From positions 26,148,352-26,212,351 of the forward strand of contig OZ025257.1 of NCBI GenBank assembly GCA_964019135.1: 64,000 nt of DNA. The letters are read 5' to 3'. How positions within the stretch are numbered: the first letter of the stretch is position 1; the number at the start of each line of letters is the position of its first letter. This document shows positions 1 to 10,144 of the stretch, in pieces. Under the pieces are notes generated by a model. The model worked only from the letters and a program-made list of their open reading frames with translations. It had not been told where the DNA came from and made no database searches. A program made the position numbers and the translations under genes. Origin of the DNA: Arenicola marina. Taxonomy: Eukaryota > Annelida > Polychaeta > Arenicolidae.

Positions 1-536
1 GAGAGGTCGCGGCTTATTGGTAAGTAAAAGGGAGTGGTTGAGGTGAGAGGTCGCAGCTTATCGGTAAGCAACAAGGAGAGGTTGAGGTGAGAGGTCGTGG
101 CTTATCGGTAAGCGACAGGGAGAGGTTGAGGTGAGAGGTCGCGGCTTATCGGTAAGTAACAGGGAGTGATTGAGTTGAGAGGCCGCGGCTTATCGGTAAG
201 CAACAGGGAGAGGTTGAGATGAGAGGTCGTGGCTGATCGGTAAGTAACAGGGAGTGGTTGAGGTGAGAGGTCGCGGCTTATCGGTAAATAAGAGGGAGTG
301 GTTGAGGTGAGAAGTCGCGGCTTATCGGTAAGCAACAGGGAGAGGTTGAGATGAGAGGTCGTGGCTTATCGGTAAGCAACAGGGAGTGGTTGAGGTGAGA
401 GGTCGCGGCTTATCGGTAAGCAACAGGGAGTGGTTGAGGTGAGAGGTCGCGGCTTATCGGTAAGTAACAGGGAGTGGTTGAGGTGAGAGGTCGCGGCTTA
501 TCAGTAAGTAACAGGGAGTGGTTGAGTTGAGAGGTC
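1..536 (+). repeat. 44-bp minisatellite, unit 1 copy (about 12 units)
   Basis: Tandem units of about 44 bp run from the window edge to about 536. Each contains GGCTTATCGGTAAGTAACAG or a close variant, then a GGGAGTGGTTGAGG-type segment. By comparison with units 2 and 3 this is the 3' part of intron 2 of a VWD gene whose exons 1 and 2 lie left of the window. Many units carry GGTAAGT or GGTAAGC, a splice-donor-like sequence in the gene's sense direction. Confidence 0.95.
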
Positions 537-630
537 GTATCTTTCAATTTCTGCTGATACTTCCTTCCGCGGGCGTCCATATAGTGTAGAAGATAATACG
601 TTAATGCTTCTCAAGTTCCACGCGATTGAT

Positions 631-723
631 GTGACATTAATGCAAATGGAGCCACCATATGTCCTGATATGAAACCACATTGTTGTCTCGTGCTTTCCGG
701 GGGGTAGGGCGGCTCGTCACGTG
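631..723 (+). promoter_or_regulatory. Conserved octamer and E-box block before exon 3, unit 1
   Basis: A roughly 290-bp block between the 44-bp array and exon 3 is conserved in all four units. In units 1-3 it has a perfect octamer ATGCAAAT (here 640-647) and a CACGTG E-box (718-723). The motifs are visible; any enhancer or promoter role is inference. Confidence 0.35.
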
Positions 724-827
724 AAGTTCATTGGCTCAAGTATCCTCATTTGTGTGCGCAAAAGCGGCCCAAAACACAAAGTCATTAATTGTTGGTCCTT
801 TTTTCTTTTCTTCTCTTTTTTTCACAG

Positions 828-1139
828 CCCACGCCGATTGGTTGCGGAAGCTACGCGGGGGCCTGGAAGCCCAAGGAGTGGGTTTTTGATTACGATGTAT
901 GCACACCAGAACATCACCACTTTGTGTTGGCCGTGCCGGAGCTTGGCTGTGAGGTCCTTATTGACTACGAGGAGGACGACACATCACCCGACTTCGACAA
1001 AATTGTGATACAGACGGCCTCCCATCATGGCCAACTGCTCGGTATGTGCGGCGACGCCGATGGTGACCCCATCAATGATGGCGACTTCTGCGCTAAAAAC
1101 ACCGGCAACGTTGCCGTCGACTGCATCGACAGTAGCTAG
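828..1139 (+). CDS. VWD-like secreted protein, unit 1, terminal exon (partial gene)
   Basis: This is exon 3 of a small secreted VWD-family protein; exons 1 and 2 lie left of the window. A pyrimidine tract ending in CACAG precedes 828, and the frame runs 103 codons to TAG. It starts PTPIGCGSYAGAW and contains LLGMCGDADGDPINDGDFC, the CG-x-x-DGD-x-x-ND signature of the C-terminal half of VWD domains. Six cysteines are present. It ends CIDSS, two residues longer than units 2 and 3. The exon is open and looks functional. It differs more from units 2 and 3 than they do from each other. Function is unknown beyond the family. Confidence 0.8.
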   Translation, partial: PTPIGCGSYAGAWKPKEWVFDYDVCTPEHHHFVLAVPELGCEVLIDYEEDDTSPDFDKIVIQTASHHGQLLGMCGDADGDPINDGDFCAKNTGNVAVDCIDSS

Positions 1140-1370
1140 GCAACCCGCAAAGCCGGTGTGACGACGTGGAATGACCCATGTGACGTCACGGCCCTAGACC
1201 AATATTTGACCTGCTGTATCGATCCTGCACCGGATGTGACGTCATTGGAGCCGCGAGCCAAGTGGCGTCACTGGAGTCGCGAGCTACGTAACCTAGCCGA
1301 AAGTCCAGAGACTTTCTAAGTTACATGTTGTATGACCGGTGCATCCCTTAGATTAGTCCCAATAAAATTC
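1140..1370 (+). promoter_or_regulatory. 3' UTR with two CRE palindromes and poly(A) signal, unit 1
   Basis: After the stop codon there are two perfect TGACGTCA palindromes at 1181-1188 and 1237-1244, then AATAAA at 1361-1366. The layout recurs after every exon 3 copy. The poly(A) signal fixes the probable transcript end near 1380-1390. A regulatory role for the CRE-like palindromes is inference. Confidence 0.6.
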
Positions 1371-1639
1371 AACATTAGACTGCAATGAGATTCGTTGATT
1401 GGTTGTTTTGCCTGCACAGGCAATGTTGGCGATTGCCAAAGGCTGATGGTGGGGTCTATTGATAAAGCCAACTATTGGTGCCTGGGCGTACACTAATTAT
1501 GGAAAATGTCATCGTTTAAATAATTCTCCAGTAATTGTATGGTGTGACACTGGAGGTGGCTACAATCAATCGCGATCAGTCGCAAACTTGTGTGATTTCA
1601 GTGCGATGTGACGACTCATGGCCAAAGCTCTTAGAAATA

Positions 1640-1875
1640 GGCAGTGGGGTGGCGGGGGATGGGGTGGGCAGTTGCGATGGAGAATGGGGTTGAATGTTGC
1701 AGTGGGTGATGGGGTTCGAAGTTGCGCTGGGTGATTGGGTGGAGAGTTGCGATTGGGGATGGGGTGGGAAGTTGCGCTAGGGGGTGGGGTGGGGATTTGC
1801 GGTGGGGGGTAGGGTGGGGAATTGCGACGGGGATGGGGTGGAGGGTTGCGGTGGAGGATGATTTGGGAATTTGCG
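1640..1875 (+). repeat. 25-bp G-rich minisatellite, unit 1 copy
   Basis: Degenerate units of about 25 bp, of the form GGGGATGGGGTGGGCAGTTGC, lie downstream of exon 3. The same repeat follows exon 3 in units 2 and 3. Runs of G could form quadruplexes on this strand. Confidence 0.85.
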
Positions 1876-2528
1876 GTGGGTAACTCTTCGTGCATGAAAC
1901 ATGCATGTATAATGGGATGCGAGATCTCAGGCACAGTCAGCGAGATCTCAGGCACAGTCAGCGAGATGACGATTGGTCAGCTTTCACATGACGCTTATGT
2001 GGGGAGGTACTCGTAAAATCTGTCATTTTGATTAATCACATCATAGGGAGATGCTATGTAAATGTTCGTCCCGATTCAATATATTTTGAAGTTGCACCCC
2101 CGTCACATGACACACTTTTCGACTGCCGACCAATCAGATTCATCTCGCTGATGGTTCCTGAGATCTCCCAGGCGAATTCTCGCGATGTCAGCCATGCTTG
2201 CCCAATCTGTTCCGGAGTTGGTTGTTGTCGTTGCATAATTCTTTATTTGTCGCGACTACACGGCAGTACAGTTCTCGTTTACTTATTGATGAAATGAATA
2301 AATTACTTTTACGACTTTTACGGACATTTACGGGGCCAGTGAAGCGCGGTAAAGGTGCGACATTGGGGGTTGAAGCGGGCGCCTGTCAATCAGCTCCAGC
2401 GGGAGTTGAACGTTGTGGGGCCCCCTACCCCCCCCCCCCGCCTCCCCACTCCACTGATTTACTGTGCCTGTGGTATTAATAGACTTTAGGGGGAGGTGGT
2501 GGGGTGGAGGTGCGTCTATGTGTTAGGT
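1876..2528. other. Unit 1-specific spacer
   Basis: This stretch replaces the roughly 5-kb block present after exon 3 in units 2 and 3. It has a short duplicated GAGATCTCAGGCACAGTCAGC motif around 1920-1965 and a related GAGATCTC near 2160. No gene was recognised. Confidence 0.6.
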
Positions 2529-2529
2529 C

Positions 2530-2749
2530 CAGGGCCGGATCTAGAAAATCTGGATAGGGGTGGCCGGTTTCAGGGTGGATCCAGATATGCTAGATAGGAG
2601 GGGGGGGGGGCGGTTTCGGGGTCGGATATATATATACTGGATAGGGAAGGGGAGCTGTTTCGGTTTTTATGTGTTAAATTAGTTCGGCCCTAAAAGTGGG
2701 GGCCGGGGCCCGGTCTGCTACCCCCCCCCCCCCCCCGGATTCGCCCCTG
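2530..2749. mobile_element. G/C-rich TIR element (MITE-like), unit 1/2 copy
   Basis: It begins CAGGGCCGGATCTAG and ends GGATTCGCCCCTG, degraded versions of a shared terminal inverted repeat (CAGGGGCGGATCYAG). The inside is poly-G and poly-C rich. Orthologous copies sit at 14704-14890 and 27226-27413 at the same place relative to the VWD gene, so insertion predates duplication. No transposase frame is seen. Confidence 0.7.
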
Positions 2750-3460
2750 GCCATCATTGCAACATTTTTAATATATTGTGTATATAATCAAAACAATCGA
2801 ATGCGACATAATTTTAATTATTGGTCACTGTTGATGATTAATTTATGGACTTGGATCTATTCGGTAAAAAATAATACTATGCATACAAATTGAAATGCAC
2901 CAAATGAAATCACTTATTTACAATCACTGTCATGTTTGACTCCAGGCTTACCTGCCTAATAGCACACCACAACGACATTGCGGGCTGTGGCGTCGCTTGA
3001 ATTGCACGACATACATAAGACATACATGCAATTTACAAGCAATTTACAATATCGATTAATCAATACTTTCGTAGCAGTATGATCTTATGGTCTCATACGA
3101 CGTACCCGACGACCCCTTAACATCTCTGACCCAATTCGAGGGGGATGTGAAAGCTCGCGCATGATAAATTGGTCAGGTAATGTGCTGTAAAGCTTTTGCA
3201 TGTCACGTAAAGCAGTGATCGGTCGGTTGAACATGTTACCATGTTAAATATGTCATTAGGACGTTGGCAGCCTGCCACTTCTCACCTTGATCCCACGGTC
3301 ATTAATATCAATTTGGTGAGGCGCAAACCCTCAGAGAACCGAGAAGAATACGCCTTTATTGGGACATCAAAAATACAGATTTATCTTCGTCAAACCAACG
3401 CGTGTCTCTAATTGTATCATTGATTATCTTCCAAAGTTCAGCTCCTTTGGTTGGTCTGAG
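2750..3460 (+). other. Upstream region of VWD unit 2
   Basis: This non-coding flank is shared with units 3 (about 14,890-15,470) and 4 (about 27,413-27,990). Unit 2 has about 135 bp extra compared with unit 3. It is probably the proximal promoter region. No separate gene is visible. Confidence 0.55.
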
Positions 3461-3466
3461 AAACTT

Positions 3467-3472
3467 TATATA
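3467..3472 (+). promoter_or_regulatory. TATA box candidate, VWD unit 2
   Basis: TATATA lies within CTTTATATACAGG, 82 bp before the signal-peptide ATG. It is conserved at 15472-15477 (unit 3) and 27995-28000 (unit 4). Spacing would put the transcription start near 3495-3500. Confidence 0.5.
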
Positions 3473-3548
3473 CAGGTCCTGGACATACCACTGATCATGT
3501 CTACCTGGAGGAGCTTCACAGAGGACACAGACAAGAAACAGAAAGGAA

Positions 3549-6500
3549 ATGGGTTCTTTCAAGGCGCTGTTTGGACTCATGGTGGCCGTGGCTATCACCA
3601 GTAAGTTCAGCCCGCGGAACTCACCTTGACTTAAAGTGATTGCAGCTCCTATGTCCTAACCAACTTTAAGATATTATACTATAGAATATTTATTGCACAA
3701 ACATGTTACAAATAGACATAATAATGCGTTTATAAAATAGACATAAAACAGTCTAAATAAACCCTTCAGCCAGAGGCGATCATTCGACGTTTCGTGAGGT
3801 AAATGTTGGTTCTCCTTTGAAGAGCGGGTACGCTGTACGCATGAGATGGGGCGGTCATAGCCTACTATTTCTTTTGTTAAAACCTCCGTTACAAAAGGTC
3901 TCACGTTAAAACGCTATTCCATCAATTATGAATTCAACTCTTCGAACAGCTACGGTTTCTTAAACATACCAAATCATCTAAATATGTATATACATCGGTT
4001 AATATTTAACAATTAAACCGGAACCTGCAACTATGCACTGTTATACGAATCTGGTGGGGGTGGGGGTTCCGCGGGTGCCCCTTGATGTCTGAGGGAGCGT
4101 ACATTGGTGATGAAAAATATACCCCTATAGAACGGATATTTGAAGACTTGCGACGGGGGGGGGGGGGGCAGAGCCTGCTCTGAAACTGTGCGAAAAAATA
4201 CTCCTTCCGAGCGGATGTTGGCTGTAAAACGCCCCGGCCGAGCGGATTTTGGCGGTGAAAAAGGGGGGGGGGGAGTTTTACCGGAACCCCCCCGCCCACA
4301 GCAATGTATTAAGTCCCCCCCGGGCTATGATACTTGGCACGAAAATTACGGCTTTGATCGTTTCGAATTGATGGTCAAATTTGTACAGATTTTGCAACTT
4401 TAACGTGCTACACTTAATATAATACAAGCCATATAATTTGCACAACCACCCAGATTGCTTCACTATCTACTCTTCTGCGAGTATATTGTGTTACTGTACA
4501 TTTACCAATTAATGTACCCAGAAGCTGGCATGTAAAGCTTGAGCATCCGCTCCTCCCAGAAGTACTTCATGTGACGTTATGTACATTTTGTTACCTCGTT
4601 TGAATGCTTAGTTTAGGGCGTCTTGGAGGAAACTGCTGGAAACTGCTGTTGTTTTTTTGCAACCATTCGTACCTAGAGCTAGCCGACTTGTAAAAGTCAT
4701 GTTATGGCTCAATATGTTAAGGTGTTCAGATTATATAAAAACCGTTATGCATCTTCTTTATTTTCAGCGGGCACACTGGCCGAACCAAAAGAGTGTCGCA
4801 ATTTTGCTTCTGGAAGTTATATTTTCACTTACGATGGGACGTTCAACCCTTTCGGTGCCGGTCACAAGTATCTGCTGAGCTCCTACCCTGGAGCCACCCC
4901 GGCCGACCAGTGCAAGGTGAGCATCCTGTCAGTTTTTAAAGTTGTTCGGGCAAGGACAAGTAATGTGTTACTGCACCGTCATTGTTCTGGGGTGGATCCA
5001 GGAGGGAGGGGGAGGGGGAGGGGCAGGCTCTGAACAGGGGGATCCACCATTTTTTTGACGACCGGGGGGGGGTCGGTCCACTGGGAGGGTGGGGGGGGGG
5101 GGTTGCACGCCGCCTCAGATAGCGTTCTTCCTCAAAAATGGGGGAGGTGGGGGGAGGGCGCCTTGGACGACCTAAATTTTGCATTGAAAAACGGCATTCT
5201 TAATCAAAAAGGGGCGGGGGCCCGGACCTCTGGACCACCCCCCCTCCTGCGGATCTGCCCTGGATTTTTTTTTCTTTTCGATATGGCTTGATTGTGGTTT
5301 GACTGTCACAGGTCGTTAGGTCAGATACACACTTGGCTACCTCCCACAATTGAGAGAGGAGGAGTGTATTAAATCAATAGCGCTCTCTAGACACCATCGA
5401 TTATAGAGATGGTTTCTGTAGCTGAAGAACGCAGACATATGCAGGTCCAAACTCAGTTCCATGCAGGTTCAAATTCAACCCATGCAGGTCCAAACTCAAC
5501 CCATGCAGGTCCAAACTCAACCCATGCAGATCCAAACTCAACCCATGAAGGTCCAAACTCAACCCATGCAGGTCCAAACTCAACCCATGCAGGTCCAAAC
5601 TCAACCCATGCAGGCCTAAATTCGACCCATGCAGGCATAAATGCTAAACCATGTAGGCCAAAACCAAACGAGAATTAAATACTTAAAAGGTATCTTTTCA
5701 CATTACTCCTGAAACGGGTGTGATCGCTTTCCATTTGTCTTTGACTTATCACATTTTGTTTCTCACCCAACTCTGTATAATAAATCCGCAGCTTAGTTCA
5801 TGTGTTACTAAGTATATGGCCCAAAACACCAATCTGCCCAGTTAGTTTGCGTAGACGTCAGTCAGATAGCGACACAATGTTGACGTATCTCAGTGATTAC
5901 ACGGGAAGCATACCCCAGGAGGACGGTGTTTATATAGTGATTTTTCTGTGCCAGTTCTATGCCAGTCCTGGAGGACTGACGGTGTTTATATAGGGATTTT
6001 TCTATGCCAGTTCTATGCCAGTCCTGGAGGACTGACGGTGTTTATATAGTGATTTTTCTATGCCAGTCCTGGAGGACTTGCGGTGTTTATATAGGGATTT
6101 TTCTATGCCAGTTCTATGCCAGTCCTGAAGGATTTACGGTGTTCATATAGCGATTTTTCTATGCCAGTTCTATGCCAGTCCTGGAGGACTGACGGTGTTT
6201 ATATAGTTATTTTTCTATGCCAGTCCTGGAGGACTTACGGTGTTTATACAGTGATTTTTCTGTGCCAGTTCTATGCCAGTCCTGGAGGACTTACGGTGTT
6301 TATATAGTGATTTTTCGATGCCAGTTTATATTTTATTACTGCAATGAATATTTCTACCTTGATTCAGTTCCAAGTTCGGATGTACACAACAGAAGGCCCA
6401 TTGAACACCCCGGTTCTCGACTGGATTGGAATCGCGTTCGGGGTCCATAAGAAGAATGAAAACAAGTTTGAGCGAAACATGAGAGTGTCCAGGGCCCCTG

Positions 6501-8659
6501 GAGTGGTTGAGTTGCGAGGTCGCGGCTTATCGGTAAGCAACAGGGAGTGGTTGAGGTGAAAGGTCGCAGCTTATCGTAAGCAAAAGGGAGTGGTTGAGGT
6601 GAGAGGTCGCAGCTTACCGATAAGCAACATAGAGGGTTTGAGGTGAGTGGTCGCGACTTACCGGTAAGCAACAGGGAGTGGTTGAGTTGAGGGGTCGCAT
6701 CTTATCGGTAAGTAACAGGGAGCGGTTGAGTTGAGAGGTCGGAACTTATCGGTAAGTAACAGGGAGTGGTTGAGTTGAGAGGTCGCAACTTATCGGTAAG
6801 TAACAGGGAGTGGTTGAGTTGAGGGGTCGAAGCTTATCGGTAAGCAACAGGGAGTGGTTGAGTTGAGAGGTCGCGGCTTATCGGTAAGTAACAGGGAGTG
6901 GTTGAGGTGAGAGGTCGCGGCTTATCGGTAAGCAACAGGGAGTGGTGGAGGTGAGAGGTCGCGGCTTATCGGTAAGCAACAGGGAGTGGTTGAGGTGAGA
7001 GATCGCGGCTTATCGGTAAGCAACAGGGAGTGGTTGAGGTGAGAGGTCGCGGCATATCGGTAAGCAACAGGGAGTGGTTGAGGTGAGAGATCGCGGCTTA
7101 TCGGTAAGCAACAGGGAGTGGTTGAGTTGAGAGGTCGCGGCTTATCGGTAAGCAACAGGGGGTGGTGGAGGTGAGAGGTCGTGGCTTATCGGTAAGTAAC
7201 AGGGAGTGGTTGAGGTGAGAGGTCGTGGCTTATCGGTAAGTAACAGGGAGTGGTTGAGGTGAGAGGTCGTGGCTTATCGGTAAGCAACAGGGGGTTGTGG
7301 AGGTGAGAGGTCGCGGCTTATCGGTAAGTAACAGGGAGTGGTTGAGGTGAGAGGTCGCGGTTTATCGGTAAGTAACAGGGAGGGTTTAAGGTGAGAGGTC
7401 GTGGCTTATCGGTAAGTAACAAGGAGTGGTTGAGTTGAGAGGTCGCGGCTTATCAGTAAGCAACAGGGAGTGGTTGAGGTGAGAGGTCGCGGTTTATCGG
7501 TAAGTAACAGGGAGGGTTTAAGGTGAGAGGTCGTGGCTTATCGGTAAGTAACAAGGAGTGGTTGAGTTGAGAGGTCGCGGCTTATCGGTAAGTAACAGGG
7601 AGTGGTGGAGGTGAGAGGTCGCGGCTTATCGGTAAGTAACAGGGAGGGGTTGAGGTGAGAGGTCGCGGCTTATTGGTAAGCAACAGGGGGTGGTGGAGGT
7701 GAGAGGTCGCGGCTTATCGGTAAGTAACAGGGGGTGGTGGAGGTGAGAGGTCGCGGTTTATCGGTAAGTAACAGGGAGTGGTTGAGGTGAGAGGTCGCGG
7801 CTTATCGGTAAGTAACAGGAAGTGGTGGAGGTGAGAGGTCGCGGCTTATCGGTAAGTAACAGGGAGGGGTTGAGGTGAGAGGTCGCGGCTTATTGGTAAG
7901 CAACAGGGGGTGGTGGAGGTGAGAGGTCGCGGCTTATCGGTAAGTAACAGGGGGTGGTGGAGGTGAGAGGTCGCGGCTTATCGGTAAGTAACAGGGAGGG
8001 GTTGAGGTGAGAGGTCGCGGCTTATTGGTAAGCGACAGAGAGTGGTTGAGTTGATACGTCGTGTGTTTCACTTTCTGCTGATCCTTCCTTCCTTCTCCCG
8101 ATATAATGTACAAGATTATGTGTTAATGCTTCTCAAGTCCCACGCGATTGATGTGACATTAATGCAAATGGAGCCGCCATATGTCCTGATATGAAACCAC
8201 ATTGTTGTCTCGTGCTTTCTGGGGGGTAGGGCGGCTCGTCACGTGAAGTTTATTGGCCCAAGTACCCTTAATTGTGTGCGCAAAAGCGGCCCAAAACCCA
8301 AAGTCGTTAATTGTTGGTCCTTTTTTTTCTTTCCTTCTCTCTTTCTTTCACAGCCCACGCCGATTGGTTGCGGAAGCTACGCGGGGGCCTGGAACCCCGA
8401 GGAGTGGGTCTTTGATTACGATGTGTGCACATCGGAATATCACCACTTTGTGTTGGCCGTGCCGGAGCTTGGCTGTGAGGTCCTTATTGAATACCAGGAG
8501 GACGACACATCACCCGACTTCGACACAGTTGTGATAACGACGGCCTTCCATCATGGCCAGCTGCTCGGGATATGCGGCGACGCCGACGGCGACTCATCCA
8601 ATGATGGCGACTTCTGCCCTCAAGACACCGGCAACGTCGCCGTCGACTGCATCGACTAG
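3549..8659 (+). CDS. Small secreted single-VWD-domain protein, unit 2 (three exons)
   Basis: Exons: 3549-3600, 4768-4916 and 8354-8659, giving 168 aa. Exon 1 encodes MGSFKALFGLMVAVAIT, a signal peptide, and ends in phase 1 before GTAAGT. Exon 2 (TTTTCAG acceptor, GTGAGC donor) encodes 50 residues including YIFTYDGTFNPFGAGHKYLL, which resembles the start of a VWD domain (TFDG...YxL). Exon 3 starts in phase 0 and encodes the second half, with CGDADGDSSND, the usual VWD calcium-loop signature, then TAG. Both intron phases fit exactly. Eight cysteines follow the likely cleavage site, compatible with four disulfides. The domain is short and stands alone, without the C8/TIL modules common in large VWD proteins. 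It is probably extracellular; ligand unknown. Intron 1 is 1,167 bp and intron 2 is 3,437 bp. Confidence 0.82.
4040..4335 (+). mobile_element. G/C-rich element family B, in intron 1 of unit 2
   Basis: The stretch has ACGAATCTGGTGGGGGTGGG at its left and CCACAGCAATGTATTAAGTC near its right end, with CCGAGCGGATTTTGGCGG inside. Related copies occur at 16042-16335, 32690-32945 and, inverted, about 38896-39165. It is non-coding. Dispersal and shared ends suggest a non-autonomous element, but its termini are not sharply defined. Confidence 0.6.
4988..5263. mobile_element. G/C-rich TIR-like element in intron 2 of unit 2
   Basis: Its left end GGGGTGGATCCAGGAGG and right end CCTCCTGCGGATCTGCCCTGG are imperfect inverted repeats. 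The middle is rich in poly-G and poly-C tracts. The copy at 16960-17228 is orthologous in unit 3. It resembles the CAGGGGCGGATC family but has diverged ends. Confidence 0.5.
5434..5650 (+). repeat. 21-bp minisatellite in intron 2 (about 10 units), unit 2
   Basis: Units read ATGCAGGTCCAAACTCAACC plus one base. Because 21 is a multiple of three, frames stay open on both strands; this is not evidence of coding. The unit 3 array (17398-17675) has about three more units. Confidence 0.95.
5651..5916. other. Intron 2 spacer between minisatellites
   Basis: Unique intronic sequence, nearly identical in unit 3 (17676-17948). No feature was recognised. Confidence 0.5.
5917..6330 (+). repeat. 56-bp minisatellite in intron 2, unit 2
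   Basis: Units of about 56 bp contain GGTGTTTATATAGGGATTTT, then TATGCCAGTTC and CCTGGAGGAC. A shorter variant lacks one TATGCCAGTTC block. The copy number is higher in unit 3 (17949-18470). Confidence 0.93.
6497..8055 (+). repeat. 44-bp minisatellite in intron 2, unit 2 (about 35 units)
   Basis: Same family as 1-536, here about 1.56 kb long. Nearly every unit has TATCGGTAAGTAACAGGG or TATCGGTAAGCAACAGGG, so about 35 donor-like GGTAAGT/GGTAAGC sites lie in sense orientation within intron 2. It ends about 300 bp before exon 3. Higher-order duplications of several units occur, for example around 7360-7560. Confidence 0.96.
8155..8245 (+). promoter_or_regulatory. Octamer and E-box block before exon 3, unit 2
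   Basis: ATGCAAAT lies at 8162-8169 and CACGTG at 8240-8245, in the conserved block between the 44-bp array and the exon 3 acceptor. The role is not known. Confidence 0.35.
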
Positions 8660-8880
8660 GGCAACCAGCAAAGCCGGTGTGACGACGTGAAATGACCCAT
8701 GTGACGTCACGGCCCTAGACCCATATATGAAATGTTGCATCGATCCTGCACCGGATGTGACGTCACTGGAGCCGCGAGCCATGTGACCTAGCCGAAGGTC
8801 CCAAGACGTCCTGAACTACATATTGTATGGCCGGTGCATCTCTTAGATTAGTCGCAATAAAATTCAACATTAGACGGCAA
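8660..8880 (+). promoter_or_regulatory. 3' UTR with CRE palindromes and poly(A) signal, unit 2
   Basis: TGACGTCA occurs at 8702-8709 and 8758-8765, and AATAAA at 8856-8861. The organisation is as in unit 1. Confidence 0.6.
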
Positions 8881-9134
8881 TGAGATTCGTTGACTGGTTG
8901 TTTTGCCTGGATAGGCAATGTTGGCGATTTCCAAAGGTTGATGGTGGGGTCTATATATAAAGCCAACTGTTGGTGCCTGGGCGTATACTAATTATGGAAA
9001 ATATCATCGTTTAAATAATTCTCCAGTAATTGTATGGTGTGACACTGGAGGTGGCTACAATCAATCGCGATCAGTCGCAAACTTGTGTGATTTCAGTGCG
9101 ATGTGACGACTCATGGGCAAAGCTCTTAGAAATA

Positions 9135-9320
9135 GGCAGTGGGGTGGCGGGGGATGGGGTGGGCAGTTGCGATGGGGGATGGGGTTGGGGAGTTGCGGTG
9201 GGTGATGGGGTGGGCAGTTGCGATGGGCAATGGGGTTGAATGTTGCAGTGGGTGATGGGGTTGGAAGTTGCGGTGGGGGATCGGGTGGGGAATTGCGACG
9301 GGGGATTAGGTGGGGAGGCG
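9135..9320 (+). repeat. 25-bp G-rich minisatellite, unit 2 copy
   Basis: About seven degenerate units of GGGGATGGGGTGGGCAGTTGC type, about 475 bp downstream of exon 3. The unit 3 copy at 21632-21812 is almost identical. Confidence 0.85.
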
Positions 9321-10140
9321 GTGATTATTACTGTATAAAGCACATAACATAGTTGTGGTGTGGATCAGGGGCGAAGCTCGTAACTAGTTTCCTCACGTTT
9401 AAGACGCAATGAGAATAAGATATGAGTCAGACGATCTTCTATAGAGCTCTAAGCGTACTCCATGGGTCCGTCATGTCATGTCATGTTCATGGGTTGGTCA
9501 GTCATGCCGGTGAGCGGTAGTCACATGGTCCCTGACGTATGGCAGAGGTACTCAGCGGCCCTGTGTGTGGTGAGAGTCCAACACACAGAGCGAGATCGAT
9601 GATGATCGTCAGCAGTGTATGTATGGGGCGCCGTTGGGGGCATATTAAACGTCTGAACAGGGATTCGCTGGTTTATGCCGCTGTTATGAACACACGAACA
9701 GAGGTCACTGAACGATGAATGATGAACGGATGAAACATGCCCAGATTCGATGCGTCTGAAAGCGAATGCTTACAATGTCGGAGGCGTTGTCGACTATGTG
9801 TTTGAACGTCGGGCGCGTTTCGTTTTACAGTCTCATTCAAAGTTGGATACACTTACTTTCAGTCGAGTTAAAAGTCGATACGTTTGTTTTCAGTCGTGTT
9901 CAAAATCAAACACGTTTACAGTTGGACGCTGGTTTAAAGATAAAAGCGGCTATTCACAGTGCAAATGCGAATCACCTGTTGTAACTTTAGTTGGTCGCAT
10001 ATCATTTTTTTTACAAGGAAATACAAAAAAATGAATTGCATAAAAAAATCAGTGTTCCTTTCTTTTCAGTGTGCTTTTAATGAGAAAAATTACCAATTTT
10101 CAATATTTTTACATTTCAATGGCATTACTTAACTAAATCT
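9321..10140. other. Intergenic spacer with a degenerate triple repeat
   Basis: Non-coding sequence shared with 21,813-22,640. At about 9826-9935 three degenerate units of about 36 bp recur, recognisable by CAGTC-nnn-TTCAAA-n-T and ACAC/ATAC blocks. No gene was recognised. Confidence 0.5.
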
Positions 10141-10144
10141 TCCT

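Noticed and set aside
3674-3904. 76-codon - strand frame conserved in units 2 and 3 within intron 1
   Set aside because: No family resemblance, start context or splice partner; near-identity reflects recent duplication.
8243-8353. In-frame extension of exon 3 upstream of its acceptor, with a hydrophobic stretch
   Set aside because: The frame opens at GTG, not ATG, and crosses a good polypyrimidine tract and CAG acceptor. The phase also fits exon 2 exactly, so it is intron sequence.
9750-10034. 94-codon frame conserved in units 2 and 3
   Set aside because: It covers a degenerate 36-bp repeat, and conservation between very recent duplicates says nothing about selection.
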